From: JAPLJU01 sp964547985
GTDB taxonomy: Bacteria; Desulfobacterota; Syntrophia; Syntrophales; UBA2192
Assembly: GCA_964547985.1 (NCBI GenBank)
Contig: CAZJPV010000004.1
Span: 24,911-88,910, forward strand
Direction of reading: 5' to 3'
DNA length: 64,000 bases
This document shows, one piece after another, positions 24,724-34,560 of this stretch. Both the position numbers and the translations under genes were made by a program. The notes below the pieces were generated by a model that was given only the letters and a program-made list of their open reading frames with translations, made no database searches and was not told the origin of the DNA. Each line of letters opens with the position of its first letter. Position 1 is the stretch's first letter.

Positions 24724-24863
24724 GTCTTTCTCCTCAAATGGAACCTGTGCAATTGTTAAAATCCGGACCATTTATTTGCCGGCCTTTTTCGTAGGCGACC
24801 TTACTGCACTATCTCTTGTTCGTGGGACAGAAGTCAAAAGCAGACTTGACCCCGTGCAACTTA

Positions 24864-25988
24864 CTACGCCTTGCTTACCCGCAGTACCGGCTTGATGCTG
24901 CGACCGCGCTTGGCATCGGCGATAGCACGGTTGATCTGCCCGAAGTCATAGAATTTCTCCAGACGGTCAAAGGGGAAAAGCCCTTTGCGGTAAAGCGTGA
25001 TCAGTTTCGGGATAAAGATCTGCGGCACGGCGTTGCCCTGGATGATGCTCAGGGCCCTCCGCCCTCGCGGTAGGGATCCCGGGCCGCTGACACCGGTGAG
25101 ATACGCCGCGGTGCCTTTCGGGTTCAATACATCGACGGCGAGCCGATACAGTTTGTCGTCGCCGGTGCTCTCCATCGTGTAATCGACCCCCCTGCCTGTG
25201 ATATTCCGGATGCGCGCGGCCACGTCGTCACGGCGATTGTCGATCACGTGGGTTGCTCCCAGCTCCTGGGCGAGGTCAAGCCGCGCCTGAACAATATCGA
25301 CGCCGATGATCGGATCGGCCCCGACAATTCGCGCCGCCATTACTGCCGCGAGGCCAACGGCGCCCGTACCGAGAATGGCGATGCTCGCCCCGGCCGGGAC
25401 GGCCAGAGCGTTTATCACGGTACCGGCTCCCGTCTGCAGGCCGCAACCCAGAGGAGACAGGATCTCAAGAGGCAGATTCATTGGGACTTTGACGAGATTG
25501 CGCTCGGTTGCCAGGGTGTGGGTTGCGAAGGAGGACTGGCCGAAGAAATGCCCGCGCGCACCGCTGCGGTGCAGTGCATTGCTGCCGTCCAGGCGCTTGA
25601 AGCCGAAGTTCAGATCATAGAGGTACTGGCAATCCGCCGGATGTCCGCTCCGGCAGGGGCGGCAACGGCCGCAGGATTGGTAGGAGAGGACGACATGATC
25701 ACCGTACCGGACGCGCTTTACCTTTTTCCCGATCCGCTCCACGATGCCGGCACCTTCATGACCCAGCACCAGTGGTCCCTCAGCTGCCTCGTACCATTCG
25801 TCAACATAGCTGATATCCGTGTGGCAGATGCCGCTGGCGACAATGCGAACCAGCACCTCGTCGTCCCGCGGGCCGTCCATCTCGAGGGTTTCGATCTTTA
25901 AAGGGCCACCCCTCCTGCGCAGAACAGCCGCTTGGATCTTTTGTACGTCCAGTGAGGTATTCACAGCTTTTTTCATAGGTGAGCCCAT
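24864..25988 (-). CDS. Zinc-dependent alcohol dehydrogenase (aryl-alcohol type)
   Basis: A 374-residue medium-chain dehydrogenase. Catalytic zinc ligands are Cys55 (GICHTD), His77 with Glu78 (GHEG) and Cys182 (PLGCG). Structural zinc is held by Cys106, Cys109, Cys112 and Cys120. The NAD-binding motif LGTGAVGLAAV is at about 206-216. The lobe is closest in style to benzyl-alcohol dehydrogenase (XylB-like), so an aromatic or allylic alcohol is likely. It lies downstream of an AT-rich spacer and shares no clear operon with its neighbours. Confidence 0.93.
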   Translation of the reverse strand: MGSPMKKAVNTSLDVQKIQAAVLRRRGGPLKIETLEMDGPRDDEVLVRIVASGICHTDISYVDEWYEAAEGPLVLGHEGAGIVERIGKKVKRVRYGDHVVLSYQSCGRCRPCRSGHPADCQYLYDLNFGFKRLDGSNALHRSGARGHFFGQSSFATHTLATERNLVKVPMNLPLEILSPLGCGLQTGAGTVINALAVPAGASIAILGTGAVGLAAVMAARIVGADPIIGVDIVQARLDLAQELGATHVIDNRRDDVAARIRNITGRGVDYTMESTGDDKLYRLAVDVLNPKGTAAYLTGVSGPGSLPRGRRALSIIQGNAVPQIFIPKLITLYRKGLFPFDRLEKFYDFGQINRAIADAKRGRSIKPVLRVSKA

Positions 25989-26072
25989 TTATTGTTAACC
26001 CACAAGACAATTTGTCATTCAATCCTATCGTGCTTTTCGATGATCTCGTTTTCCATAAGAATCTTGTATGCT

Positions 26073-26101
26073 GGGGTCAGGTCTTGTATTTCAACATTTC
26101 C
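26073..26101. repeat. Dispersed 29-base repeat, copy 2
   Basis: This stretch matches the minus strand of 19093-19121 at 24 of 29 bases. It reads GGGGTCAGGTCTTG followed by TTCAACATTTCC. Confidence 0.55.
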
Positions 26102-26123
26102 TTAATCGACTTACTTAAATATA

Positions 26124-26155
26124 AAACCCCGCACTCATAACGAGGTACGGGGTTT
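26124..26155 (-). terminator. Hairpin terminator downstream of alaS
   Basis: An 8-base-pair stem (26124-26131 with 26148-26155) encloses a 16-base loop. On the minus strand it runs into a TTTTATATTT tail. It lies about 165 bases after the alaS stop and could end the recA-recX-alaS transcript. Confidence 0.65.
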
Positions 26156-26237
26156 ATTGCCATCATTCCATGGTCCCCTCCTTATGCCGCGTAGCGGCAG
26201 GATCCAGGAAACAGCACTGTGGCCCTAAGGGCCACCA

Positions 26238-26272
26238 ATAATTTTGAATTTTGAGTTTTGAATTATGAATTT
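26238..26272. repeat. AT-rich TTTTGAGTTTTGAATT repeat
   Basis: The stretch contains AATTTTGAATTTTGAGTTTTGAATT-like DNA in the alaS downstream spacer. It is the same motif as at 34351-34431 and 41393-41411. Confidence 0.5.
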
Positions 26273-26319
26273 GCGAGGACTCCTCGCCACTCACCACCAA
26301 TCACTAACCACTGAGCACT

Positions 26320-29053
<2,734 letters not shown>

Positions 29054-29067
<14 letters not shown>

Positions 29068-29548
29068 CGAACAAACCCTCCTGTTTTTTTCCAAGAGCTT
29101 CTATGATGAGCGGCCAGGCGTAACCCCTTAGAGCGAGGCTCTGGGCGATCCGTCTCTTCTCGGCCCGGTCCAGTCCACCTGGCTTTCTGCCTTTCAGTTT
29201 TTTCTGAAGAACTTTGCGGATGCCCTCCCGTTCTTCGATTTCCCCCCTGGCTTCCGCGATGGCCTTTTCGATGAGGTCCTTCGCGATTCCCTTCACGGCC
29301 AGGCTCATCTCGATCCTGCGGTTGCCGTAGTGCCTGTTCCGGGCGAGGTGCCGGGCCCAGTCCCGGGCGAAGGCCTCGTCATTGAGATAGCCCTGGTCCG
29401 TGAACATTTTCACGATCCGGTCCACGACGGGCTTTTCAAAGCCCCTGTCGGCAAGCTTTTTCTGCAACTCCTTTTTGCTCTGCGCCCGGCGGGCGAGGAG
29501 CCGGAAGGCCTTCTGCTTCGCCCTGTCGAACTGAGGGTCTTCCCTCAT
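29054..29548 (-). CDS. recX: RecA regulator RecX
   Basis: A 164-residue helical protein of the RecX family, with three tandem three-helix repeats. Segments such as LLARRAQSKKELQKKLADRGF, ARDWARHLARNRHYGNRRI and AQSLALRGYAWPLIIEAL mark them, given here in parts. RecX caps RecA filaments and inhibits recombinase and co-protease activity. Its ATG overlaps the recA stop by four bases (ATGA), and its own end overlaps alaS. The three genes form a tight operon in this lineage. Confidence 0.93.
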
Positions 29549-30591
29549 TTTTTCTTTTCTTTTTCTTTCGGTTTCTCCGCGGCCGGTGCGGGTTCGTTTA
29601 TCTTGAGCCCGTGTTTCTCACGGATCTCGGCTTCGAGTTTCTTCAGGAGTTCCGGGTTGTCCTTCAGGGCAAGCTTTGCGTTCTCCCGTCCCTGGCCAAG
29701 GCGGTCGCCCTTGTAAGAGTACCAGGTACCGGTTCTCTCGACGATGCCGTCGTTTACGCCGAGGTCGAGGACGTCGCCCTCCCGGGAGATCCCCTCACCA
29801 AAGATGATGTCGAACTCCGTCTCCTTGAAGGGCGGGGCCACCTTGTTCTTGACGACCTTCACGCGCACGTGGTTCCCCACGACCTGCTCGCCGTGCTTGA
29901 GGGCGCCGATTCTTCGGATGTCTATACGCATGGAGGAGTAAAATTTCAGGGCGTTTCCGCCCGTTGTTGTTTCGGGGTTGCCCATGAAGATGCCGATTTT
30001 CATGCGGAGCTGGTTGATGAAGATGACGGAAGTCTTGGACTTGCTGATGGCGCCGGTCAGCTTCCGCAGGGCCTGGGACATGAGTCTTGCCTGGAGGCCC
30101 ATCTGGGCGTCGCCCATGTCGCCCTCGAGCTCCGCCCGCGGCACCAGGGCCGCCACGGAATCGACGACCAGCACATCGAGAGCGCCGCTTCTCACGAGCG
30201 TCTCGGCGATCTCGAGGGCCTGCTCGCCCGTATCGGGCTGGGCGATGAGAAGGTCGTCCGTGTTGACGCCGATTTTTCTTGAGTAGGCGACGTCGAGGGC
30301 ATGCTCGGCGTCCACGTATGCGGCCAGTCCGCCTGTCTTCTGCGCCTCGGCGACGATGTGAAGGGCGAGGGTCGTCTTCCCGCCCGCCTCAGGCCCGTAA
30401 ATCTCGATGACCCTTCCGCGGGGGATCCCACCCACGCCGAGGGCCATGTCGAGGCTCAGCGACCCTGTCGAGATGACGGGGACGTCGATCACCTCATCGC
30501 TCCCCAGGCGCATGATGGAGCCCTTGCCGAACTGACGCTCAATCTGGCTGATAGCCAGATCCACTGCCTTGTCCCTGTCGATATCTGCCAT
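29545..30591 (-). CDS. recA: Recombinase RecA
   Basis: A 348-residue RecA. The Walker A loop is GPEAGGKT at residues 66-73, a variant of the common GPESSGKT. Walker B (LDVLVVDSVAALVP), the L1 loop (EGDMGDAQMGLQAR) and the L2 loop (GNPETTTGGNALKF) are intact. It forms filaments on single-stranded DNA for strand exchange and stimulates LexA self-cleavage. The C-terminus is a Lys/Glu/Pro-rich tail, as in alaS. A good promoter (30644-30672) lies in the gap after thpR. GGAGG precedes the ATG. Confidence 0.98.
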   Translation of the reverse strand: MADIDRDKAVDLAISQIERQFGKGSIMRLGSDEVIDVPVISTGSLSLDMALGVGGIPRGRVIEIYGPEAGGKTTLALHIVAEAQKTGGLAAYVDAEHALDVAYSRKIGVNTDDLLIAQPDTGEQALEIAETLVRSGALDVLVVDSVAALVPRAELEGDMGDAQMGLQARLMSQALRKLTGAISKSKTSVIFINQLRMKIGIFMGNPETTTGGNALKFYSSMRIDIRRIGALKHGEQVVGNHVRVKVVKNKVAPPFKETEFDIIFGEGISREGDVLDLGVNDGIVERTGTWYSYKGDRLGQGRENAKLALKDNPELLKKLEAEIREKHGLKINEPAPAAEKPKEKEKKK

Positions 30592-30643
30592 GAATGCCTC
30601 CGTGGTCTGTAAAATAAATTTTTATTTAAAATATTTCGCGATT

Positions 30644-30672
30644 ATTATAAAGAAAAATCCTGGCACTTTCAG
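30644..30672 (-). promoter_or_regulatory. Sigma70 promoter for recA
   Basis: On the minus strand, CTGAAA (30672-30667), a 17-base spacer and a consensus TATAAT (30649-30644) lie about 50-80 bases before the recA start. The -35 hexamer overlaps the thpR stop codon. No clear LexA palindrome is seen here. Confidence 0.65.
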
Positions 30673-31259
30673 CCGCCGAGGGGGAAGTAGCCTAGCCTCG
30701 TGTACACGGGGCCCTCGGGCCGCAGGTCGCTTCGGTAGAGGGTGAGCCCCGCGACCGGCAAGGCGCCCGCCCTGTAGTCCTTGAACTCCTCGAGTACGAC
30801 CGATAGCCCCTCGATCCCCCGATGGGCCTTCGTCCGGCCGAGGGTGAGGTGAGGCCTGAAGGGGCGTTCCTCTCTCGGGAAGCCGATGCCGTGCAGGTCA
30901 TCATCGATCTGCTTCTGTAATGTCATGAGGGAATTGTCCCCGCCGGTTATCCCCAGCCACAGGACCCGGGGCTGGCGGGCGTTCGGGAAGACGCCGACCT
31001 TCTCGGCCGTGAGCATGAGGGGTTTGAAGCTTTTCACGCTGTCCTTCAGGAGCCCGATGATGTGCTCGATGTCCCTCTCTGAGATGCTGCCGAAAAACTT
31101 GAGAGTCAGGTGAACGGAACCGGGTTTCGTCCAGCGGATCATTCCTTCCTTGAGGGAATTCCGCAGACGGTACTGGATCTTTTCCATCGAATCCGTGATC
31201 TCTTTCGGGATGTCGACGGCAAGAAATGTCCTGATCATCTTTTCTGGCTGTGTCGTCAT
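30669..31259 (-). CDS. thpR: RNA 2',3'-cyclic phosphodiesterase ThpR
   Basis: A 196-residue two-histidine (2H) phosphoesterase. The two catalytic HxTx motifs are HLTL at 50-53 and HLTL at 137-140. The enzyme opens 2',3'-cyclic phosphates at RNA ends; family members were first called 2'-5' RNA ligases. The gene lies between cinA (10-base gap upstream) and recA, as in many deltaproteobacteria. It is part of the same operon, with an extra promoter for recA starting at its end. Confidence 0.95.
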   Translation of the reverse strand: MTTQPEKMIRTFLAVDIPKEITDSMEKIQYRLRNSLKEGMIRWTKPGSVHLTLKFFGSISERDIEHIIGLLKDSVKSFKPLMLTAEKVGVFPNARQPRVLWLGITGGDNSLMTLQKQIDDDLHGIGFPREERPFRPHLTLGRTKAHRGIEGLSVVLEEFKDYRAGALPVAGLTLYRSDLRPEGPVYTRLGYFPLGG

Positions 31260-31269
31260 GTTCTACACC

Positions 31270-32517
31270 TTATACTGATTCAAGGATAAACTGTCGAAGC
31301 ATCTCGAGGGCCCACTGCGACGTGATCTCCTTGATGCGCCTTCGATCCCACCGGAACTGGAAATCCCGGCAGATCCTCCTCCTTCCATCCGTGACGGCGA
31401 TGAATACAGTGCCCACGGGTTTTCGCTCCGTCCCGCCCGTCGGTCCGGCAATCCCCGTCGTGGATAGTCCGATGTCTGTTTTTGCCATCCTGTGAACTCC
31501 CTCGGCCATCAGGATGGCTGTTGTATCGCTCACCGACCCGAATTCCTCGAGGGTTTGCTCCGGCACGTTCAGGAGGTCCGTCTTGGAGCGGTTGCTGTAG
31601 GAGATCACCCCGCGCTCGAAGTACCGGGAGCTTCCGGGCACGTTCGTGATACGATCCGTGATAAGGCCGCCCGTGAGGGATTCCGCCACGGCGAGGGTGA
31701 GTTTCCTCTCCGTGAGAAGCGCCCCCACGATCCCCTCGAGGGTGTCGTTGTCGTAACCGAAAATATGTTTCCTGAGCCTCTCCTCGATCTTCTTGCGGAC
31801 GGCGTCGAGGTGCTTCTGCGCCCGCTTTCTGTCCGTGTCCCTGGCCGTGAGCACGATGTGGTTCTCGGGGAAGCGCGGGTAGAAGCCGATGCTCAGGGTT
31901 TTCCTGTTGTAATCAACATCGGATAGCGCGTTGTCCACCAGCGCCTCGGCGAGACCGAAGAGTTTGATCGTCTTCGTCAGGACGGCCACTTTTTTCCTGC
32001 CCGAGGCCTTCTCCAGGATCGGAAGAACCCCTTCGGAGAATATTTTCCGCACTTCGCGGGGCACACCGGGGATCACGATGATGGTCTTGCGATTACGCTT
32101 CAGCGCATAGCCCCACGCCGTGCCGACGGGGTTCGGAATCGGCTGCGCCCCTTTCGGGAAGGCGGCCTGCTTGGCGTTGTTGTCGGACCAGCGGATTTTG
32201 AATCGCTCAAAGCGATCCTTGATGACCTGGAGAGCCTTTTCATCCAGGTATATCTTGAGCCCGAAGGCCTTTGCGATGCACTCTGTGGTGATGTCGTCCG
32301 CTGTGGGGCCAAGGCCCCCCGTGACGATCACGGCGTTGGAGATGGGAAGCAGAAAATCCAGGGCCCCCTTGATGGCGCTCTGCGAATCGCCCACGGCCAT
32401 CGAGGCGGAAACCTCGTAGGTTCTGGAGGCCAATTCGCCCGCGAGGTAGGCCGTGTTCGTGTCCTGGGTCCGGCCCGTGGTCAATTCGTTGCCGATGGTC
32501 AGGATGCCGACTTTCAT
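31270..32517 (-). CDS. cinA: Competence/damage-inducible protein CinA
   Basis: A 415-residue protein with the two CinA domains. The N-terminal MoCF/COG1058 domain (about 1-170) has TNTAYLAGELASR and the GGLGPTADDITTE motif. The C-terminal nicotinamide-mononucleotide deamidase domain (about 250-415) has AVAESLTGGLI and TTGIAGPTGGTERKP. It recycles NMN to nicotinate mononucleotide and can hydrolyse ADP-ribose. The association with recA is old and recurrent. The gene ends 10 bases before thpR begins. Confidence 0.96.
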   Translation of the reverse strand: MKVGILTIGNELTTGRTQDTNTAYLAGELASRTYEVSASMAVGDSQSAIKGALDFLLPISNAVIVTGGLGPTADDITTECIAKAFGLKIYLDEKALQVIKDRFERFKIRWSDNNAKQAAFPKGAQPIPNPVGTAWGYALKRNRKTIIVIPGVPREVRKIFSEGVLPILEKASGRKKVAVLTKTIKLFGLAEALVDNALSDVDYNRKTLSIGFYPRFPENHIVLTARDTDRKRAQKHLDAVRKKIEERLRKHIFGYDNDTLEGIVGALLTERKLTLAVAESLTGGLITDRITNVPGSSRYFERGVISYSNRSKTDLLNVPEQTLEEFGSVSDTTAILMAEGVHRMAKTDIGLSTTGIAGPTGGTERKPVGTVFIAVTDGRRRICRDFQFRWDRRRIKEITSQWALEMLRQFILESV

Positions 32518-32588
32518 TTAAAACCCCGTCCAGGCATTTAGAAGAAATCCATCTTGAACAGCCTGGGGTATTTGATTTCGGAAAACGG

Positions 32589-33203
32589 TTATCTGCTGAC
32601 GAAGTACACGACCAGCAGGAGCAAAATGTTCGTGTAAATTCCCGCCGCCACGTCATCCATCACCACCCCCCATCCGCCGGGGAGATGCGCCTGGCAGAAA
32701 GCTGCCGGCGGGGGTTTCACGATATCAAAAAGCCGGAAAAGAAAAAAGCCCAGCGCGACGTACAAAATCTTCGGCGGCACGAGGAAGAGGGCGAACTGCT
32801 GTCCCACGATCTCGTCGATGACGATATAAGAAGAGTCCTTCTTGTTGAATATCTTCTCCGCCTCTCCCGAGACGTACACTGCGAGGAGAGCGAGGAACAG
32901 GATCGTCACAAGTTGAAGGGGCCAGGGCAGGCGCGTCAGGGCAAGGTAGAGCACGATCCCGACGAGTGAGCCGGCCGTCCCGGGTGCAATGGGCGCATAG
33001 CCGCTGCCGAATCCGGTCGCAGCGACTTTAATGAGAAATGGAGTCAGAAAGGCACCTCTTTCCGGGGATTGGTATGGGGTCACTGGCCGGCACAACTGAA
33101 GGCTGTCCTGCCTGGTCCGGATGTCCGAAAGCGTTGCGGTCGTGGGCGTTAACTTATCCCGTTTTCCTAAGGATGTCAATGATTCTGACAGGAAAGCATC
33201 CAT
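32589..33203 (-). CDS. pgpA: Phosphatidylglycerophosphatase A
   Basis: An inner-membrane phosphatase that converts phosphatidylglycerol phosphate to phosphatidylglycerol. The core has GFGSGYAPIAPGTAGSL, the acidic motif VIDEIVGQQFAL, and DIVKPPPAAFCQ near the end, with three to four membrane helices. The core starts at about residue 54, so roughly 30 N-terminal residues seem superfluous. The true start may lie downstream at an unusual codon; a GAAAGAGG site is found just before the core. It is the first gene of the pgpA-cinA-thpR-recA-recX-alaS run. The cinA start is 71 bases further on. Confidence 0.9.
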   Translation of the reverse strand: MDAFLSESLTSLGKRDKLTPTTATLSDIRTRQDSLQLCRPVTPYQSPERGAFLTPFLIKVAATGFGSGYAPIAPGTAGSLVGIVLYLALTRLPWPLQLVTILFLALLAVYVSGEAEKIFNKKDSSYIVIDEIVGQQFALFLVPPKILYVALGFFLFRLFDIVKPPPAAFCQAHLPGGWGVVMDDVAAGIYTNILLLLVVYFVSR

Positions 33204-33229
33204 CCCCGACGGTTCCTTTGAAAATCTTC

Positions 33230-33258
33230 TTGACAATATAGAACGTTCGTTCTATAAA
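33230..33258 (+). promoter_or_regulatory. Sigma70 promoter with LexA-type operator
   Basis: A consensus TTGACA (33230-33235), a 17-base spacer and TATAAA (33253-33258) read towards lexA. The spacer and -10 are covered by the palindrome TATAGAACG-TT-CGTTCTATA (33237-33256), with perfect 9-base arms. Its core is GAAC-N4-GTTC, the pattern of Gram-positive LexA boxes. Binding there would block RNA polymerase. The operator role is inferred from position and pattern. Confidence 0.7.
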
Positions 33259-33293
33259 TCATTTGACAGACTATAGAGTCAACCCTCAAAATT

Positions 33294-33330
33294 CCCTCTC
33301 CCCTTCGGTGGAAGAGGCAGCGGGAGAGGG
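33294..33330. repeat. Palindromic repeat near DUF559 remnant
   Basis: Arms CCCTCTCCC (33294-33302) and GGGAGAGGG (33322-33330) pair perfectly, and GGGTGAGGGG follows. Such strings often flank DUF559 genes in bacterial genomes, from my recollection of these families. Confidence 0.55.
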
Positions 33331-33359
33331 CAGGGTGAGGGGAGTTGAAGTAGAAAAAT

Positions 33360-33545
33360 ATGAGAAATCCGGTACTTTTGACCAGCGCCAAAGCCCTTAG
33401 AAAACGGCAGACCAAAGCGGAAGGGCCTTTGTGGAAACATCTGAAGGCAAGACAGCTGAATGGAGTCAAATTCAGAAGGCAACAACCTGTCGGAAGTTAC
33501 ATTGTTGATTTCGTATCTTTCGAGCAAAAGTTCGTCATTCCCCGG
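33360..33545 (+). pseudogene. Truncated DUF559 (Vsr-like endonuclease fold) gene
   Basis: An ATG at 33360 opens a frame with ALRKRQTKAEGPLWKHLKAR and FRRQQPVGSYIVDFVSFEQK, the N-terminal half of DUF559 proteins of the PD-(D/E)XK/Vsr fold. The protein breaks off where the catalytic EVDGGQH stretch should follow. The frame then enters a GC-rich hairpin and low-complexity residues. It is therefore a remnant. The reading frame formally extends to 33608 and overlaps the lexA start. The remnant sits inside the presumed lexA leader. Confidence 0.75.
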
Positions 33546-33566
33546 CCCCTCCCGTCGAGGGAGGGG
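33546..33566. repeat. GC-rich hairpin in the lexA leader
   Basis: A perfect 8-base-pair stem, CCCCTCCC (33546-33553) with GGGAGGGG (33559-33566), has a GTCGA loop. It lies 22 bases before the lexA start and cuts the DUF559 remnant. It could affect translation of lexA, but no T-run follows, so it is not a terminator. Confidence 0.55.
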
Positions 33567-33588
33567 GAAAAACGGAATAGTCACTTAA

Positions 33589-34173
33589 ATGGAAAAACGG
33601 ACTGTTGAGACGGTGAAGGGAAAGATCGCCGGGTTCTACCGTGACCGGCGGCGGATGCCGACCTATTCGGAGATGATCGGCCTCCTGGGGGTGCGGTCCA
33701 AGAGCGTCGTCGACTTCTGGGTGAAGAAGCTCCAGGCGGAGGGTCTCCTGGAAAAGGACACGAAGGGCTTCCTGATGCCCCTGCGCCGGGTCCTTCCGCT
33801 TCCGGTGGTGGGGGATATCCAGGCCGGGTTCCCGTCGCCCGCGGAAGAGGAACTGCGGGACATCATCTCCCTCGATGAGTATGTCATCACCCGCCCCGAG
33901 ACGTCTTTTCTTCTCCGCGTGAACGGGGATTCCATGATCGGCGAGGGGATCATGCCGGGGGATCTCGTCATCGTCGAGAAGGGGAGGGAGCCGAAAAACG
34001 GCGACGTCATCATCGCCCAGGTGGACGGCGAGTGGACGATGAAGTACTTCAGAAAGAGAAAGGGTGAGGTCACCCTCGAGTCAGCCAATCCGAAATACCC
34101 GCCCATCAAGCCCCGGGAGGAGTTGAAAGTCGGCGGGGTTGTTAGCGCCGTCATCCGCAAATACCACCTTTAG
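33589..34173 (+). CDS. lexA: LexA repressor
   Basis: A 194-residue LexA/S24 protein. The N-terminal winged helix (about 1-65) has RMPTYSEMIGLLGVRSKSVV, which differs from Escherichia coli LexA in the recognition helix. The self-cleavage site is Ala79-Gly80. The catalytic dyad is Ser115 in NGDSM and Lys152 in WTMKYF. RecA filaments trigger cleavage and so derepress SOS genes. It may instead be a UmuD-like partner of the adjacent polymerase, but the winged helix argues for a repressor. The leader of about 330 bases starts at the promoter at 33230-33258. Confidence 0.92.
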   Translation: MEKRTVETVKGKIAGFYRDRRRMPTYSEMIGLLGVRSKSVVDFWVKKLQAEGLLEKDTKGFLMPLRRVLPLPVVGDIQAGFPSPAEEELRDIISLDEYVITRPETSFLLRVNGDSMIGEGIMPGDLVIVEKGREPKNGDVIIAQVDGEWTMKYFRKRKGEVTLESANPKYPPIKPREELKVGGVVSAVIRKYHL

Positions 34174-34293
34174 GCTGGTGAAAAGCACCTGTCTGCTGCG
34201 TTCCCCTTGTCCCTCGTCGCTCAACGTACGCTTTAGTACGCCTCGCTTCTCGTGACATCGGGCGCCTTGCACGCAGGCACTTTTGACCAGCCT
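34172..34293. repeat. Inverted-repeat element downstream of lexA
   Basis: Outer arms 34172-34190 and 34275-34293 pair at 16 of 19 positions (AGGCTGGT then AAAAG). A central palindrome CGTAC-GTACG sits at 34225-34240. The 122-base element has the look of a small non-coding mobile or REP-type repeat. It begins at the lexA stop codon and may serve as a terminator. Confidence 0.6.
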
Positions 34294-34361
34294 GACAAGA
34301 GGGCGAGGCTGTTCAAAAACGCCCATCTGCGGCGTACACCTAATATAAATGATGAATTTTG

Positions 34362-34431
34362 AATGTTGAGTTTTGAATTAGAAAAAGCAAGTTATCGGCA
34401 ACTCATAATTCATAACTCAAAACTCAACATT
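34362..34431. repeat. AT-rich hairpin of the TTGAGTTTTGA type
   Basis: Perfect 15-base arms, 34362-34376 and 34417-34431, read AATGTTGAGTTTTGA and its complement. Related strings occur at 26238-26272 and 41393-41411. Confidence 0.6.
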
Positions 34432-34517
34432 GCGCAGCATTCCTTTGCCCTAACCCCTGAACCCGGTACCCGTGACCCTTTGGGCCATAACTCTTAGCCC
34501 TTCGCGGCCAATAGGCC

Positions 34518-34557
34518 TAAATAGACCTAGATAGACTCAGACAGACTTAGAGGGACC
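34518..34557 (+). repeat. Four degenerate 10-base tandem repeats
   Basis: TAAATAGACC, TAGATAGACT, CAGACAGACT and TAGAGGGACC follow each other exactly in 10-base steps and end three bases before the ATG of the polymerase gene. The last unit holds the ribosome binding site. Confidence 0.65.
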
Positions 34558-34560
34558 CAT

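Larger units (their letters stand above)
25989..26319. other. Intergenic spacer with repeats
   Basis: This 331-base gap between alcohol dehydrogenase and alaS holds copy 2 of the 29-base repeat (26073-26101), the terminator at 26124-26155, an AT-rich GAATTTTGAG-type repeat (26238-26272) and a CCACCAATCACTAACCACTGAG string that recurs inverted near 43918-43953. No gene is seen. Confidence 0.6.
33204..33588. other. Divergent regulatory region between pgpA and lexA
   Basis: This spacer contains the lexA promoter and palindrome (33230-33258), a palindromic repeat (33294-33330), a truncated DUF559 gene (33360-33545) and a second GC-rich hairpin (33546-33566), in that order. A weaker minus-strand promoter, TTGACT (33277-33282) with TTTATA (33253-33258) and an 18-base spacer, could drive the pgpA operon across the same palindrome. 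Confidence 0.6.
34174..34560. other. lexA-dinB intergenic region
   Basis: A 387-base spacer filled by repeats: the inverted-repeat element (34172-34293), an AT-rich hairpin (34362-34431), a degenerate stretch with CCTAACCCCTGAACCC, and the 10-base tandem repeat (34518-34557). No separate promoter was recognised for the polymerase gene, so read-through from lexA is likely. Confidence 0.6.
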
